From assembly GCA_963791425.1 (NCBI GenBank), contig CAWBSE010000003.1:992001-1056000 (forward strand): a stretch of 64,000 bases of DNA, read 5' to 3'. The stretch is from DATBLE01 sp963791425. Lineage in GTDB: Bacteria > Actinomycetota > Thermoleophilia > Gaiellales > Gaiellaceae. Of the stretch, positions 40,469 through 48,766 are shown piece by piece. Position numbers and translations under genes: made by a program. The notes beneath the pieces were generated by a model. It saw only the letters and a program-made list of their open reading frames with translations. It did no database searches and was not told where the DNA came from. How positions within the stretch are numbered: position 1 is the first letter of the stretch; each line of letters opens with the position of its first letter.

Positions 40469-41587
40469 CTAATGCTTGAGCGCGTGCTGGAGCAGCGCGC
40501 CGGCCGCCAGTACCAGCGCGTCCGCACCTCGGCGTCCCGCGATCTGCACCGAGGCCGGGAGACCGTCCTCCGCCGGGCCGCACGGAAGTGCCAGCGCGGG
40601 TGCCCCGAGGACGTTGAAGGGCCACGTCAGGAGGGTCAGCCACCCGCGTTGTTCGCGCTCGTCGCCGAAGGGGGGAGCGACGCGGGGGAGCGTCGGTGTC
40701 ACGATGAGATCGGCTCCACCGAGCCAGTCGTCGAAGCGGTCGCGGTAGTCCCCCCGCGCGAGGCAGGCGGCGGAGTACTCCTCGATGGTCACCTCGAGGC
40801 ACAACTCGATCTTCGAAGCGACACTCGCCCCGTAGAGGTCTGCGTTCTCGGCGTAGAGCTCACGGTGCGTGTCGGCGACCTCGCGCATGAACACATGCCT
40901 CGAGTCGTCGGCCAACGGCATCTCGATCGAGCGTCGCCGGGGAAAGTGAGCCGCGGCCTCCTCCACGCGTGCCCGCACGAGCGGGTCGGCGTGCTCCGTC
41001 CAGGCAACGGCGATCTCGACGTCCTCGAGCGACTCCAGGGTCAGCGACTCGAGCTCGGGGGCAAGCGCGTCCATCATCGCGGTGCATTCCTCGACCGAAC
41101 GGGCCATCGGGCCTGCATGGTCGAGCGTCGGTGCGAGCGGGAAGCAGCCCTCGAGCGGGACGAGGTCCCAGGTCGGCTTGAAGCCGACCACGCCGCAGCA
41201 GGCCGCGGGGATCCGGATCGAGCCGCCGGTGTCCGAGCCGAGCGCCGCGTCGGCGAGCCCTGCCGCGAGCGCCGCGGCCGATCCTCCGCTCGACCCGCCG
41301 GCGACCCGGCCGGGAGCGATCGGGTTCGGGACGTTGCCGTAGTGCGCGTTCTCGGACGTCGTGCCGTAGGCGAACTCGTGGAGGTTGGTCTTGCCGACGT
41401 TCGCGTAGCCCGCCGCCTCGAGCCGTCGCACCGCCTCGGCGGTCACGGCGGGAACGTGGTCCGCGAAGATCGCCGACCCGTAGGTGGTCGTCAGCCCCTC
41501 GGTGTCGAAGAGATCCTTGACGGCGAGCGGGATGCCGTCGGCCACCTGCTCGGGCCGGGCGAGAAAGATCCCTGCGAGCTCGCTCAG
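40469..41587 (-). CDS. Amidase-signature family hydrolase (apparent CTG start)
   Basis: Amidase-signature enzyme with the Ser-cisSer-Lys triad: Lys in PLAVKDLFD, cis-Ser in AGGSSGGSAAALAAGL and nucleophile Ser in GSDTGGSIRIPA. About 372 residues. No ATG, GTG or TTG lies near the family start; CTG 41587 overlaps the stop of the 40-residue gene (CTGA) just as ATGA/GTGA do elsewhere, so I place the start there. The N-terminus is short, since the usual ~60 residues before the Lys are reduced to ~25. Could be GatA-like by fold only; neighbours are oxidase genes, so the substrate is unknown. Confidence 0.8.
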   Translation of the reverse strand: MSELAGIFLARPEQVADGIPLAVKDLFDTEGLTTTYGSAIFADHVPAVTAEAVRRLEAAGYANVGKTNLHEFAYGTTSENAHYGNVPNPIAPGRVAGGSSGGSAAALAAGLADAALGSDTGGSIRIPAACCGVVGFKPTWDLVPLEGCFPLAPTLDHAGPMARSVEECTAMMDALAPELESLTLESLEDVEIAVAWTEHADPLVRARVEEAAAHFPRRRSIEMPLADDSRHVFMREVADTHRELYAENADLYGASVASKIELCLEVTIEEYSAACLARGDYRDRFDDWLGGADLIVTPTLPRVAPPFGDEREQRGWLTLLTWPFNVLGAPALALPCGPAEDGLPASVQIAGRRGADALVLAAGALLQHALKH

Positions 41588-41706
41588 TCGGCCGCGAGGT
41601 AGATGAACCCGATGGCCACGGTCCCGGCTGCGATCAGGCAGAACAGGATGAAGAGGCCCCAGCCCCAGAGCAGGTTCTTGCGCTCGGTCTCGGGATCGAG
41701 TTTCAC
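41584..41706 (-). CDS. Small membrane peptide next to ctaB
   Basis: 40 residues with one hydrophobic span: MKLDPETERKN, then LLWGWGLFILFCLIAAGTV and an IGFIYLAAD end. GTG start overlapping ctaB's stop by 4 bp. Position at the end of the oxidase operon and size suggest a small accessory subunit of the terminal oxidase (subunit IV-like), but no sequence motif proves it. Confidence 0.6.
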   Translation of the reverse strand: MKLDPETERKNLLWGWGLFILFCLIAAGTVAIGFIYLAAD

Positions 41707-42890
41707 ACGACCACATCCACGGCGCCGACCACGAAGACCAGCGCCAGGTAGAGGAGCGACGCATGGAAGAGGAGCCCCGCACGGCGTGGCGTCGTGTGCC
41801 GGGCGAGCTGCACGGCGAGCCAGATGAAGCCGGCGCCGAGCACGAGCGCCGCGACCAGGTAGGCCAGCCCGAGCGTTCCGAGGGCGAACGGCGCGGCGGT
41901 GGCGGCGACCATGACGAACGAGTAGAGCACGATCTGCTTCACGGTCTCGCGGTCGCCGCGCACGACCGGCAGCATCGGGATCCCGGCCGCCTGGTAGTTG
42001 CGCTTGATCAGCAGCGCGAGCGCCCAGAAGTGGGGCGGCGTCCAGAAGAAGACGATCAGGAACAACGAAATCGCCGGGAGGGTCAGGTTCCCGGTCGCGG
42101 CCGCCCACCCGACCAGCGGCGGAACCGCGCCGGCCGCGCCGCCGATGACGATGTTCTGCGTGGTCGTCCGCTTCAGCCAGCGCGAGTAGACCACGACATA
42201 GAAGACATTGCCGACCAGGGCCAGCGTGGCGGTCAGCACGTTGATGTACCCGGCGAGCAGCACGAACGAGAGCGCGGAGAGCGCGAGCCCGAACTCGAGC
42301 GCGTACGACGGGAGGATCCGGCCGGAGGTGACCGGCCGCGCCTTCGTCCGCTCGCCCATCAGCGCGTCGATGTCGCGGTCGATCACGTGGTTCAGCGCGC
42401 TCGCGCCGCCGCAGGCGAGGGCGAGGCCGACGATCAGCACCGCGAGATCGTCGAGTGGCGGCACGCCCTGGGCGCCGATGAACATCCCGCAGACGCCGGT
42501 GAGCAGCAGCAGCGACATGATCCGCGGCTTGGTCAGCGTCACGTAGTCGCGGACGGAGCCGAGCGGGGCCGTCTCGCCCCGGAACGCGAGCGCGGTCAGC
42601 ACGAGCGTGGACGCGAACGCGACCGCCGCCGCCGCCAGGTGCAGCCCGTCGACGGTGATCAGCGCGGCGAGGCCGAACAGCAGGAGCGAGACGAGCGCGG
42701 GCACGACGAGCCGCCGGTGGCCGAGCCACGCGGCGAGCAGCACCGCGACGAGCGGCGGCAGCGCCAGCGCCGAGAGCAGCTGGTGCGCCGCTCCGAGCGA
42801 GAGCGCGCCGCTGACCACGGCGACGAGCGTCGCGGCTGCGGCGAGCAGCGCCGTCAGGCGCAGCCAGGGGCTAGGCGCTGCTTGCTGCAT
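41703..42890 (-). CDS. ctaB: Protoheme IX farnesyltransferase CtaB with an extra N-terminal membrane region
   Basis: Makes heme O from heme B for the terminal oxidase. The core (~residues 115-395) has the prenyltransferase motif NHVIDRDIDALMGERT, SRWLKRTTTQNIVIGG and the FFWTPPHFWALAL motif. The first ~110 residues add three to four hydrophobic spans (LTALLAAAATLVAVVSGALSL, ALPPLVAVLLAAW and others; given in part), making 395 residues against ~300. In some bacteria CtaA (heme A synthase) precedes or fuses to CtaB; the extension may be a remnant of it. ATG 42890 with AAGGAG upstream; overlaps ctaD by 20 bp. Confidence 0.9.
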   Translation of the reverse strand: MQQAAPSPWLRLTALLAAAATLVAVVSGALSLGAAHQLLSALALPPLVAVLLAAWLGHRRLVVPALVSLLLFGLAALITVDGLHLAAAAVAFASTLVLTALAFRGETAPLGSVRDYVTLTKPRIMSLLLLTGVCGMFIGAQGVPPLDDLAVLIVGLALACGGASALNHVIDRDIDALMGERTKARPVTSGRILPSYALEFGLALSALSFVLLAGYINVLTATLALVGNVFYVVVYSRWLKRTTTQNIVIGGAAGAVPPLVGWAAATGNLTLPAISLFLIVFFWTPPHFWALALLIKRNYQAAGIPMLPVVRGDRETVKQIVLYSFVMVAATAAPFALGTLGLAYLVAALVLGAGFIWLAVQLARHTTPRRAGLLFHASLLYLALVFVVGAVDVVV

Positions 42891-44523
42891 CACGCTCCTT
42901 CAGCCGTGCCCGCAGGTCGCGCAGCGGCCGCGGGCTGGCGATGTACGGCACGGGCTGCGTGAAGTTCTCCGGCGGCGGCGGCGAGGCGGTGAGCCACTCG
43001 AGCGTGTCGCCCAGCCAGGGGTCGTTCCCCGCCCGCGTGCCGTGTCGCGACTTGAGCGCGTTGATGAAGAACAGCAGCACGCCGATCGCCATCACCCCGG
43101 AGCCGATCGTCGACGCCATGTTGTACGCCTCCCAGAGGCCGCCGTGGCCATACGTGTAGATCCGGCGGGGCATGCCCAGCAGCCCGAGGAAGTGCTGCGG
43201 CATGAACGTCAGGTTGAAGCCGACGAACATCGTCCAGAACGTCCACTTCCCGAGCCTCTCGTTCAGCATGCGCCCGAACATCTTCGGCCACCAGTAGTGC
43301 AGGCCGGCGAAGATCGCGAAGACCGCGCCGCCGAACATCGTGTAGTGGAAGTGCGCGACGACGAAATACGAGTCGTGTACCTGCCAGTCGACCGGGAACG
43401 CCGCCAGGTAGATGCCCGTCAGCCCGCCGATCGTGAAGATCGCGATGAACCCGAGCGCGAACAGCATCGGCGTGTCGAAGATCAGGTTGCCCTTCCAGGT
43501 CGTCGCCAGCCAGTTGAGGATCTTCACCCCGGTCGGGACCGCGACCAGCAGCGTCACGATCATGAAGTAGCTCTGCAGCCCCCAGCCGAGCCCGACCGTG
43601 AACATGTGGTGCGCCCAGACGAGCATCGAGAGGAACCCGATCGCGACCGACGAGAACGCGACCGCCTTGTAGCCGAAGATCGGCTTGCGCGCGAAGACCG
43701 GGATCACCTCCGAGATGATTCCCATCGCGGGCAGGATCATCACGTACACCTCCGGGTGCCCGAAGAACCAGAAGATGTGCTGGTACAGCAGCGCGCTGCC
43801 GCCCGCGTCGGGCATGAAGAAGTGCGTCCCGACCTTCCGGTCGAGGAGCAGCATGAGCAGGCCCGCGCCGATCACCGGGAGGATCACGACGAGCAGCCAG
43901 GCGTAGACGACGATCGACCAGACGAACAGCGGCATCCGGGTCCAGGTCATCCCCGGCGCGCGCATGTTGTTGATCGTCGCGATGAAGTTGATCGCTCCCA
44001 GCAGCGACGAGATCGCGAGGATGTGCAGCGAGAGGATCCAGAGGTCCTGCCCATGGCCGGGGCTGTACTGGAGCTCCGAGAGCGGGACGTACGCCGTCCA
44101 GCCGGTCTTCGCGGGGCCGCCCTTGGCGAAGAAGCTCGAGTAGAGCACGACGCCGCCGAGGAGGAAGAGCCAGTACGAAAGTGCGTTCAGCTTCGGGAAC
44201 GCCATGTCCCGGGCGCCGATCATCAGGGGCACGAGGAAGTTGCCGAACCCGGCGAGGATCGGCACGACCATCAGGAACACCATCGTCGTGCCGTGCACCG
44301 TGAACAGCTCGTTGTACTGGTCGCGCGTCACGAAGTGCTCGTTCGGCGTCGCCAGCTGGGCGCGCATGAACAGCGAGAGCAGCCCGCCCAGGAGGAAGAA
44401 GAACAGGCTGGTGACGATGTAGAGGATCCCGATCCGCTTGTGGTCGACGGTCGTGACCCAGCTCGACAGGCCGCCGCGCTTCCAGTCGGAACGGTACGGC
44501 TGCGTCTCTGCCCTAACTGCCAC
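42871..44523 (-). CDS. ctaD: Cytochrome c oxidase subunit I (CtaD)
   Basis: Heme-copper oxidase catalytic subunit. 550 residues, 12 hydrophobic spans. Low-spin heme His in LFTVHGTTMVFL; Cu-B site WFFGHPEVYVMILPAMG with the His-Tyr cross-link pair, WAHHMFTVGL; heme a3/low-spin histidines in VVAHFHYTMFGG. The HPEVY form marks the A family. GTG start overlapping ctaC by 11 bp. Part of the leftward run ctaC-ctaD-ctaB-small peptide-amidase. No subunit III gene is in this run. Confidence 0.96.
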   Translation of the reverse strand: MAVRAETQPYRSDWKRGGLSSWVTTVDHKRIGILYIVTSLFFFLLGGLLSLFMRAQLATPNEHFVTRDQYNELFTVHGTTMVFLMVVPILAGFGNFLVPLMIGARDMAFPKLNALSYWLFLLGGVVLYSSFFAKGGPAKTGWTAYVPLSELQYSPGHGQDLWILSLHILAISSLLGAINFIATINNMRAPGMTWTRMPLFVWSIVVYAWLLVVILPVIGAGLLMLLLDRKVGTHFFMPDAGGSALLYQHIFWFFGHPEVYVMILPAMGIISEVIPVFARKPIFGYKAVAFSSVAIGFLSMLVWAHHMFTVGLGWGLQSYFMIVTLLVAVPTGVKILNWLATTWKGNLIFDTPMLFALGFIAIFTIGGLTGIYLAAFPVDWQVHDSYFVVAHFHYTMFGGAVFAIFAGLHYWWPKMFGRMLNERLGKWTFWTMFVGFNLTFMPQHFLGLLGMPRRIYTYGHGGLWEAYNMASTIGSGVMAIGVLLFFINALKSRHGTRAGNDPWLGDTLEWLTASPPPPENFTQPVPYIASPRPLRDLRARLKERDAASSA

Positions 44524-45472
44524 CGAACCGTCCCTTCAGGTACGCCGTCGCCGAATCCATCGTCGCCTGGTCCCAGGTCGCTCCGACGGGGGGCATCTTG
44601 TTCTTGCCGTTGCGGAGGAGCTGCTCGAGCCCCTTCGCGTCGGCGACGGTCGCGTTGCCCTGGAGCGCAGGCCCGTAGTCGCCCTGGCCGGCGAGGCCGT
44701 GGCACGGTGCGCAGGCGCCCTCGAAGATCTCCTGGCCGAGCGCCGTGCTGCCCGGAGCGTGGGCTGCGAGGAAGCTGGAGTACTCGGCCGGCGTGACCAC
44801 GTGGACATAGCCGGTCATGTGCGCGTGCTCCAGCCCGCACAGCTCGGCGCAGCGCACCTCGTAGAAGCCCAGCTTCTCGGCCTTGAACCAGGTGTGGTTG
44901 GTGACGCCCGGGATCGCGTCGATCTTTCCGCCGAGCGCGGGAACCCACCAGCTGTGGATCACGTCCGGCGAGACGACGGTCAGCTCCACCACGCGCTGCA
45001 GCGGCACGACCATCGTCTTCACCGCGACCTGCCCTTCCGGGTAATCGAACTTCCAGTAGTACTGGTGCCCCTCGACCTTGATCTTCAGCGAGCCCCCGGC
45101 CGCGTTGGCCGGCGGCACGTTCTTGATCGTCGGGAGCTTCACGAAGACGAAGGCGGCGATGCCGGCGAGGATCAGCACGGGGACGATCGTCGATGCCGTC
45201 TCGAGCTTCGTCGAGCCGTGGATCTGAGCACCGTCCTGGCTGCGCGCTCGTCCGCGGCTGCGGAAACGGACGATGAAGAGGATCAACGCGCCCTCGACGA
45301 GGACGAAGATGATCCCGGTGATGATCAGGATCACCCAGTAGGTCTGCTTGATCGCGTTCGCGTTCGGCGACTCCGGAGTGACCGGTGTCAGGCCGTTGTC
45401 CGCGGCGGCGGCCGCCGCTGAGGCGAGCGCTACCGCGAGCGCGGCGGGCAGGACGGCGAACAGGCGGAGCAC
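44513..45472 (-). CDS. ctaC: Cytochrome c oxidase subunit II with fused cytochrome c domain (CtaC)
   Basis: 319 residues: signal sequence (~1-25), two membrane spans (YWVILIITGIIFVLVEGALI, STIVPVLILAGIAAFVFV; the first marginally shortened), cupredoxin domain with the Cu-A motif VRCAELCGLEHAHM, and a C-terminal cytochrome c domain with CAPCH and a MPPV ligand Met. The fused heme domain is characteristic of caa3-type oxidases, which take electrons through it. GTG 45472; TAGAAT is 9 nt upstream. Divergent from the 45487 gene by 14 bp. Confidence 0.95.
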   Translation of the reverse strand: MLRLFAVLPAALAVALASAAAAAADNGLTPVTPESPNANAIKQTYWVILIITGIIFVLVEGALILFIVRFRSRGRARSQDGAQIHGSTKLETASTIVPVLILAGIAAFVFVKLPTIKNVPPANAAGGSLKIKVEGHQYYWKFDYPEGQVAVKTMVVPLQRVVELTVVSPDVIHSWWVPALGGKIDAIPGVTNHTWFKAEKLGFYEVRCAELCGLEHAHMTGYVHVVTPAEYSSFLAAHAPGSTALGQEIFEGACAPCHGLAGQGDYGPALQGNATVADAKGLEQLLRNGKNKMPPVGATWDQATMDSATAYLKGRFGGS

Positions 45473-45486
45473 GTCGCGGGCATTCT

Positions 45487-45795
45487 ATGGAGGTGGCCGA
45501 CGCGAGGGTGCACCTTCCGACAGGCGTCGACGGCGCCTTCGAGGTCTACGTCAACGGCGTGCGCCAGCGCGAGGGGGCCGACTTCACCCGCCGAGGCGAC
45601 GACCTCGTCTTCCCCCGGCAGCTCGAGAACGAAGGACGGCTCGGCTTCTGGCGATGGACATCCCTCTTCCTGGGGGTCGCCGGAACGTACCGAAAGAACG
45701 ACATAGTGGACATCGTGTACGAGGTGAACGGGAAGAGAACGGTGCGGACCGGGTTGCCGATCGTCCCCGACGAGCCGATGACCGGACAGGCATGA
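45487..45795 (+). CDS. Conserved-looking hypothetical protein
   Basis: 102 residues, predicted mostly beta: VHLPTGVDGAFEVYVNG, FTRRGDDLVFPR, GTYRKNDIVDIVYEVNGKRTV. I recognise no family. It ends in an ATGA overlap with the flippase-like gene, so they are co-translated. The ATG is only 14 bp from the divergent ctaC start; no SD. Confidence 0.65.
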   Translation: MEVADARVHLPTGVDGAFEVYVNGVRQREGADFTRRGDDLVFPRQLENEGRLGFWRWTSLFLGVAGTYRKNDIVDIVYEVNGKRTVRTGLPIVPDEPMTGQA

Positions 45796-46832
45796 AGATG
45801 AGACAGCATCCGCGCGTGGTCGCGGCCGCGCGCGAGATGGAGCGGCGCAACTTCCTGATCCTGCTCGTCACGGGCTCCCTCGCGCTCGCCGCGGCGATGG
45901 GCCTGGCCGACATGGCCGGGTACACCCGCCTGGTCGACGCGGTGCAGGACGTCGTGCCGACGTGGTTCGCAGTCTGCTTCGGGGCGCAGGTCGTCGCCTA
46001 TCTGGGCTACGTCCTCGCGGTGCGGGACATCGCCCGCGTCGACGGCGGGCCGCTGCTCTCGTTCCGGCTGACGATGCGGACGGTCGTCGCCGGGTTCGGC
46101 GTCTTTGCGGCGACCCATGCCGCGGGCGGCTTCTCGGTCGACTACTGGACGTTCCGGCGCTCGGGCCTGCGGCGGTCCGACGCGGTCGCGCGCGTGCTCG
46201 CCCTCGGCGCGCTCGAGTACGCGGTGCTTGCCCCGGCCGCGATGATCTGCGCGGTCGTGCTGCTGTTCGGCACGGGCGGGCACGTCCAGCACGCGATGAC
46301 GTACCCGTGGCTCGCGGTCGTGCCCGGCTTCCTCGGCGCGCTCTGGGTGAGCTCTCCGAAGCGGGCGCCCCGCTTCTGCGATCCGGGCGACGGCGGCCGG
46401 GTTCGCCAGTGGTTCGCCCACTTCGTCGCCGGGATGGTCAAGCTGCGCTGCCTCCTGACGGCGCCGCGGCGGCACGGCCTCGGCGTGGTCGGCGTCAGCC
46501 TCTACTGGTTCGGCGACATCCTCTGCCTCTGGGCGGCGCTGAAGATCTACAACGCCGAGATCTCGACGCCGGCGCTGATCCTCGCGTACGCGACCGGCTA
46601 CGTCGCCACGCGGCGCTCGCTGCCGGCGGGCGGCGCCGGGCTGGTCGAGGTGATGATGACGTTCGCGCTCGTGTGGGTGGGCGTGCCGCTCGCACCCGCG
46701 CTGCTCGGCGTCGTCACCTACCGCGCGTTCAGCTTCTGGCTGCCGGTGATCCCGGCGCTCGCCGCGCTGCCGGCGGTACGCCGGATGCGGCAGGACTTCC
46801 GCCGCGGCGAGAAGGCGTTCGAGCGCTCCTAG
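45792..46832 (+). CDS. LPG-synthase-TM/flippase-like integral membrane protein
   Basis: 346 residues, about eight hydrophobic spans, matching the UPF0104/lysylphosphatidylglycerol-synthase membrane domain: TMRTVVAGFGVFAATHAAGGFSVDYWTFRR (shown in part: early T-x-A-x-H-A-x-G-G), VSLYWFGDILCLWAALKIY, and the RSLPAGGAGLVEVMM motif near the C-terminus that is typical of this superfamily (usually LPGGxGxxE). Such proteins synthesise or flip lipids or lipid-linked sugars. The C-terminal aminoacyl-transfer domain of MprF is absent, so lipid flipping is the better guess. Confidence 0.82.
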   Translation: MKMRQHPRVVAAAREMERRNFLILLVTGSLALAAAMGLADMAGYTRLVDAVQDVVPTWFAVCFGAQVVAYLGYVLAVRDIARVDGGPLLSFRLTMRTVVAGFGVFAATHAAGGFSVDYWTFRRSGLRRSDAVARVLALGALEYAVLAPAAMICAVVLLFGTGGHVQHAMTYPWLAVVPGFLGALWVSSPKRAPRFCDPGDGGRVRQWFAHFVAGMVKLRCLLTAPRRHGLGVVGVSLYWFGDILCLWAALKIYNAEISTPALILAYATGYVATRRSLPAGGAGLVEVMMTFALVWVGVPLAPALLGVVTYRAFSFWLPVIPALAALPAVRRMRQDFRRGEKAFERS

Positions 46833-47060
46833 GCGGCGAGCGCGGCGAACACGGCACGAAGGTCTCGACCGCCGGCTCCGGCGGCGGCGCTTTCAGCTCC
46901 AGCGTGAGCAGAGCGTCGCAGGCGACATACAGCTTGAACACGTCGTCCAGGAAGTCCGCGTCGAGCAAGTCGCCGATCTCGAGGGCGATCGACTGTCCCG
47001 TGAACTCGTTCCAGACCGCGATCCGCTCCTCGAGCGATGCGATCGGGACGGGGTACAGGA
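46829..47060 (-). pseudogene. Possible small protein-coding gene, start unclear and frame broken
   Basis: The leftward sequence ASLEERIAVWNEFTGQSIAL continuing to DADFLDDVFKLYVACDALLTLELK looks like genuine protein (~55 residues). I find no ATG, GTG or TTG before it, and a one-base deletion near 46856 would be needed to join it to AVFAALAA and the stop at 46829, which exactly overlaps the stop of the 45792 gene like other convergent pairs here. Without that correction the frame runs on to 46729. No family recognised. Confidence 0.35.
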
Positions 47061-47082
47061 CTGTGGTAGCCTCGCGGGCCTG

Positions 47083-47946
47083 ATGCGTCGTCTGCTGTTG
47101 CTCGCAATTCCGCTCGCCGCGCTCGCGCTGACCGCGACCGCGACGGGCGGTCGGACCGTCGCCGCCGCGTCGTGCGCGAAGGCGGGCCTGAAGACGGTCT
47201 CCGACGGGAAGCTCACGGTCGGCACCGACAACCCGGCGTATCCGCCGTGGTTCTCGGGCGATCCGCCGAAGGGGTCGAAGTGGAAGGTCAGCGACCCGAC
47301 GAGCGGCAAGGGGTTCGAGAGCGCCGTTGCCTTCGCGGTGGCGAAGCAGCTCGGGTTCTCGAAGAGCGACGTCGTCTGGACGTACGTGCCGTTCTCCAAG
47401 TCGTACGCGCCGGGTAAGAAGTCGTTCGATTTCGACATCAACGAGATCTCCTACAACCCGCAACGCGCGAAGGTCGTCGACTTCAGCAACTCGTACTACG
47501 ACGTCAATCAGGCGGTCGTGGTCAATAAGGGCACGCCGATCGCATCGGTGAAGACGGTCGCGGGGCTGCGCAAGTACAAGTTCGGCGTCCAGATCGGCAC
47601 GACGAGCTACAACGCGATCGTCAGCGACATCAAGCCGAACTCCAAGCCGGCGGTCTACGACACCAACGACAAGGCGGTCTTCGCGCTCAAGACGAAGCAG
47701 ATCGACGCGCTCGTCGTCGACCTGCCGACGGCCTTCTACGTGACCGCGGTGCAGGTGCCCAACGGCAAGATCCTCGGGCAGCTCGATTCGAAGACGGGCG
47801 AGCACTTCGGCATGGTGCTGAAGAAGGGCAATCCGCTGACCGCGTGCGTCAACCAGGCGCTCACGAAGCTGAAGGCGAACGGCACGCTGAAGTCGATCCA
47901 GGCGCTCTGGCTCGCCAAGGTCGCGGGCGCCCCCGTCCTCAAGTAG
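47083..47946 (+). CDS. Amino acid ABC importer, substrate-binding protein
   Basis: 287 residues. Signal peptide (RRLLLLAIPLAALALTATAT). Periplasmic-binding fold cluster 3: GKLTVGTDNPAYPPWF, then GFESAVAFAVAKQLGF, FDFDINEISYNPQRAKVVDFSN (quoted in part), VQIGTTSYNAIV, NGTLKSIQALWL. Polar amino acid type. No lipobox cysteine is visible; Cys31 follows the signal sequence but not in lipobox context. First gene of a three-gene importer operon. Confidence 0.9.
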   Translation: MRRLLLLAIPLAALALTATATGGRTVAAASCAKAGLKTVSDGKLTVGTDNPAYPPWFSGDPPKGSKWKVSDPTSGKGFESAVAFAVAKQLGFSKSDVVWTYVPFSKSYAPGKKSFDFDINEISYNPQRAKVVDFSNSYYDVNQAVVVNKGTPIASVKTVAGLRKYKFGVQIGTTSYNAIVSDIKPNSKPAVYDTNDKAVFALKTKQIDALVVDLPTAFYVTAVQVPNGKILGQLDSKTGEHFGMVLKKGNPLTACVNQALTKLKANGTLKSIQALWLAKVAGAPVLK

Positions 47947-47950
47947 TCCG

Positions 47951-48766
47951 CTGGCAAGACGCAAGCGGAGCGAGGGACGGCGCGCCGTCATCGCTGCGAT
48001 CGTCAGCACGGTCGTCGCGTTTGCGCTGCTCGGCTTCCTGATCGTCAACTCGCCCGGCTGGTCGGAGATCCAGCAGCAGTTCTTCAGCTGGGCCGAGTTC
48101 ACCTCGACGTTCCCGGAGATCTTCAGGGCGTTCCTGGTGAACGTGAAGATCTTCTGCATCGCCGAGCTGCTGATCTTGCCGCTCGCGCTGATGCTCGCGA
48201 TCGTCCGCAGCCTGCCCGGCCCGGTGTTCTTCCCGGCGCGCCTGCTCGCGATCTTCTACACCGACTTCTTCCGCGGCGTGCCGACGATCCTCGTGATCAC
48301 GCTGCTCGGCTTCGGCGCGCCTGCGCTTCAGCTGAAGGGCGTGCCGACCTCGACGATGTTCTGGGGGATCGTCGCGCTGGTGCTCGTCTACACCGCGTAC
48401 GTCTCGGAGGTCTACCGCGCCGGCATCGAGTCGGTGCACCCGAGCCAGGCGAGCGCCGCCCGCTCGCTCGGCCTCTCACACGGCCAGTCGATGGTCTACG
48501 TGATCGTCCCTCAGGCGGTGCGCCGCGTGATCCCGCCGCTGCTGAACGACTTCATCGGCCTCCAGAAGGACACGGCGCTCGTCGGCGTCCTCGGCGCGAT
48601 CGAGGCGTTCAAGCAGACCCAGATCGACCAGGCCGCGTCATTCAACTTCACGTCGGGCCTCGTCGCCGCCTTCCTCTTCGTCCTGATCACGATCCCGCTC
48701 GCCCGGTTCACCGATTACCTGGTCGCCAGAGACCGCCGCCGCCAGCTGGCCGGAGCGGCCGTATGA
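47951..48766 (+). CDS. Amino acid ABC importer, permease (apparent CTG start)
   Basis: HisM/GlnP-type permease with the conserved cytoplasmic loop HPSQASAARSLGLSHGQSM. The frame has no ATG, GTG or TTG before GTG 48137, yet the sequence upstream looks coding: LARRKRSEGRRAVIAAIV followed by a first membrane span (STVVAFALLGFLIV). I therefore start at CTG 47951, 5 bases after the SBP stop; total 271 residues. A base error in the start codon is an alternative. About five spans. The stop overlaps the ATPase start (ATGA). Confidence 0.85.
   Translation: MARRKRSEGRRAVIAAIVSTVVAFALLGFLIVNSPGWSEIQQQFFSWAEFTSTFPEIFRAFLVNVKIFCIAELLILPLALMLAIVRSLPGPVFFPARLLAIFYTDFFRGVPTILVITLLGFGAPALQLKGVPTSTMFWGIVALVLVYTAYVSEVYRAGIESVHPSQASAARSLGLSHGQSMVYVIVPQAVRRVIPPLLNDFIGLQKDTALVGVLGAIEAFKQTQIDQAASFNFTSGLVAAFLFVLITIPLARFTDYLVARDRRRQLAGAAV

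Noticed and set aside
42607..44796. 729-codon plus-strand frame opposite ctaB and ctaD
   Set aside because: Antisense to well conserved oxidase genes and composed mainly of Arg, Glu, Asp and His repeats.
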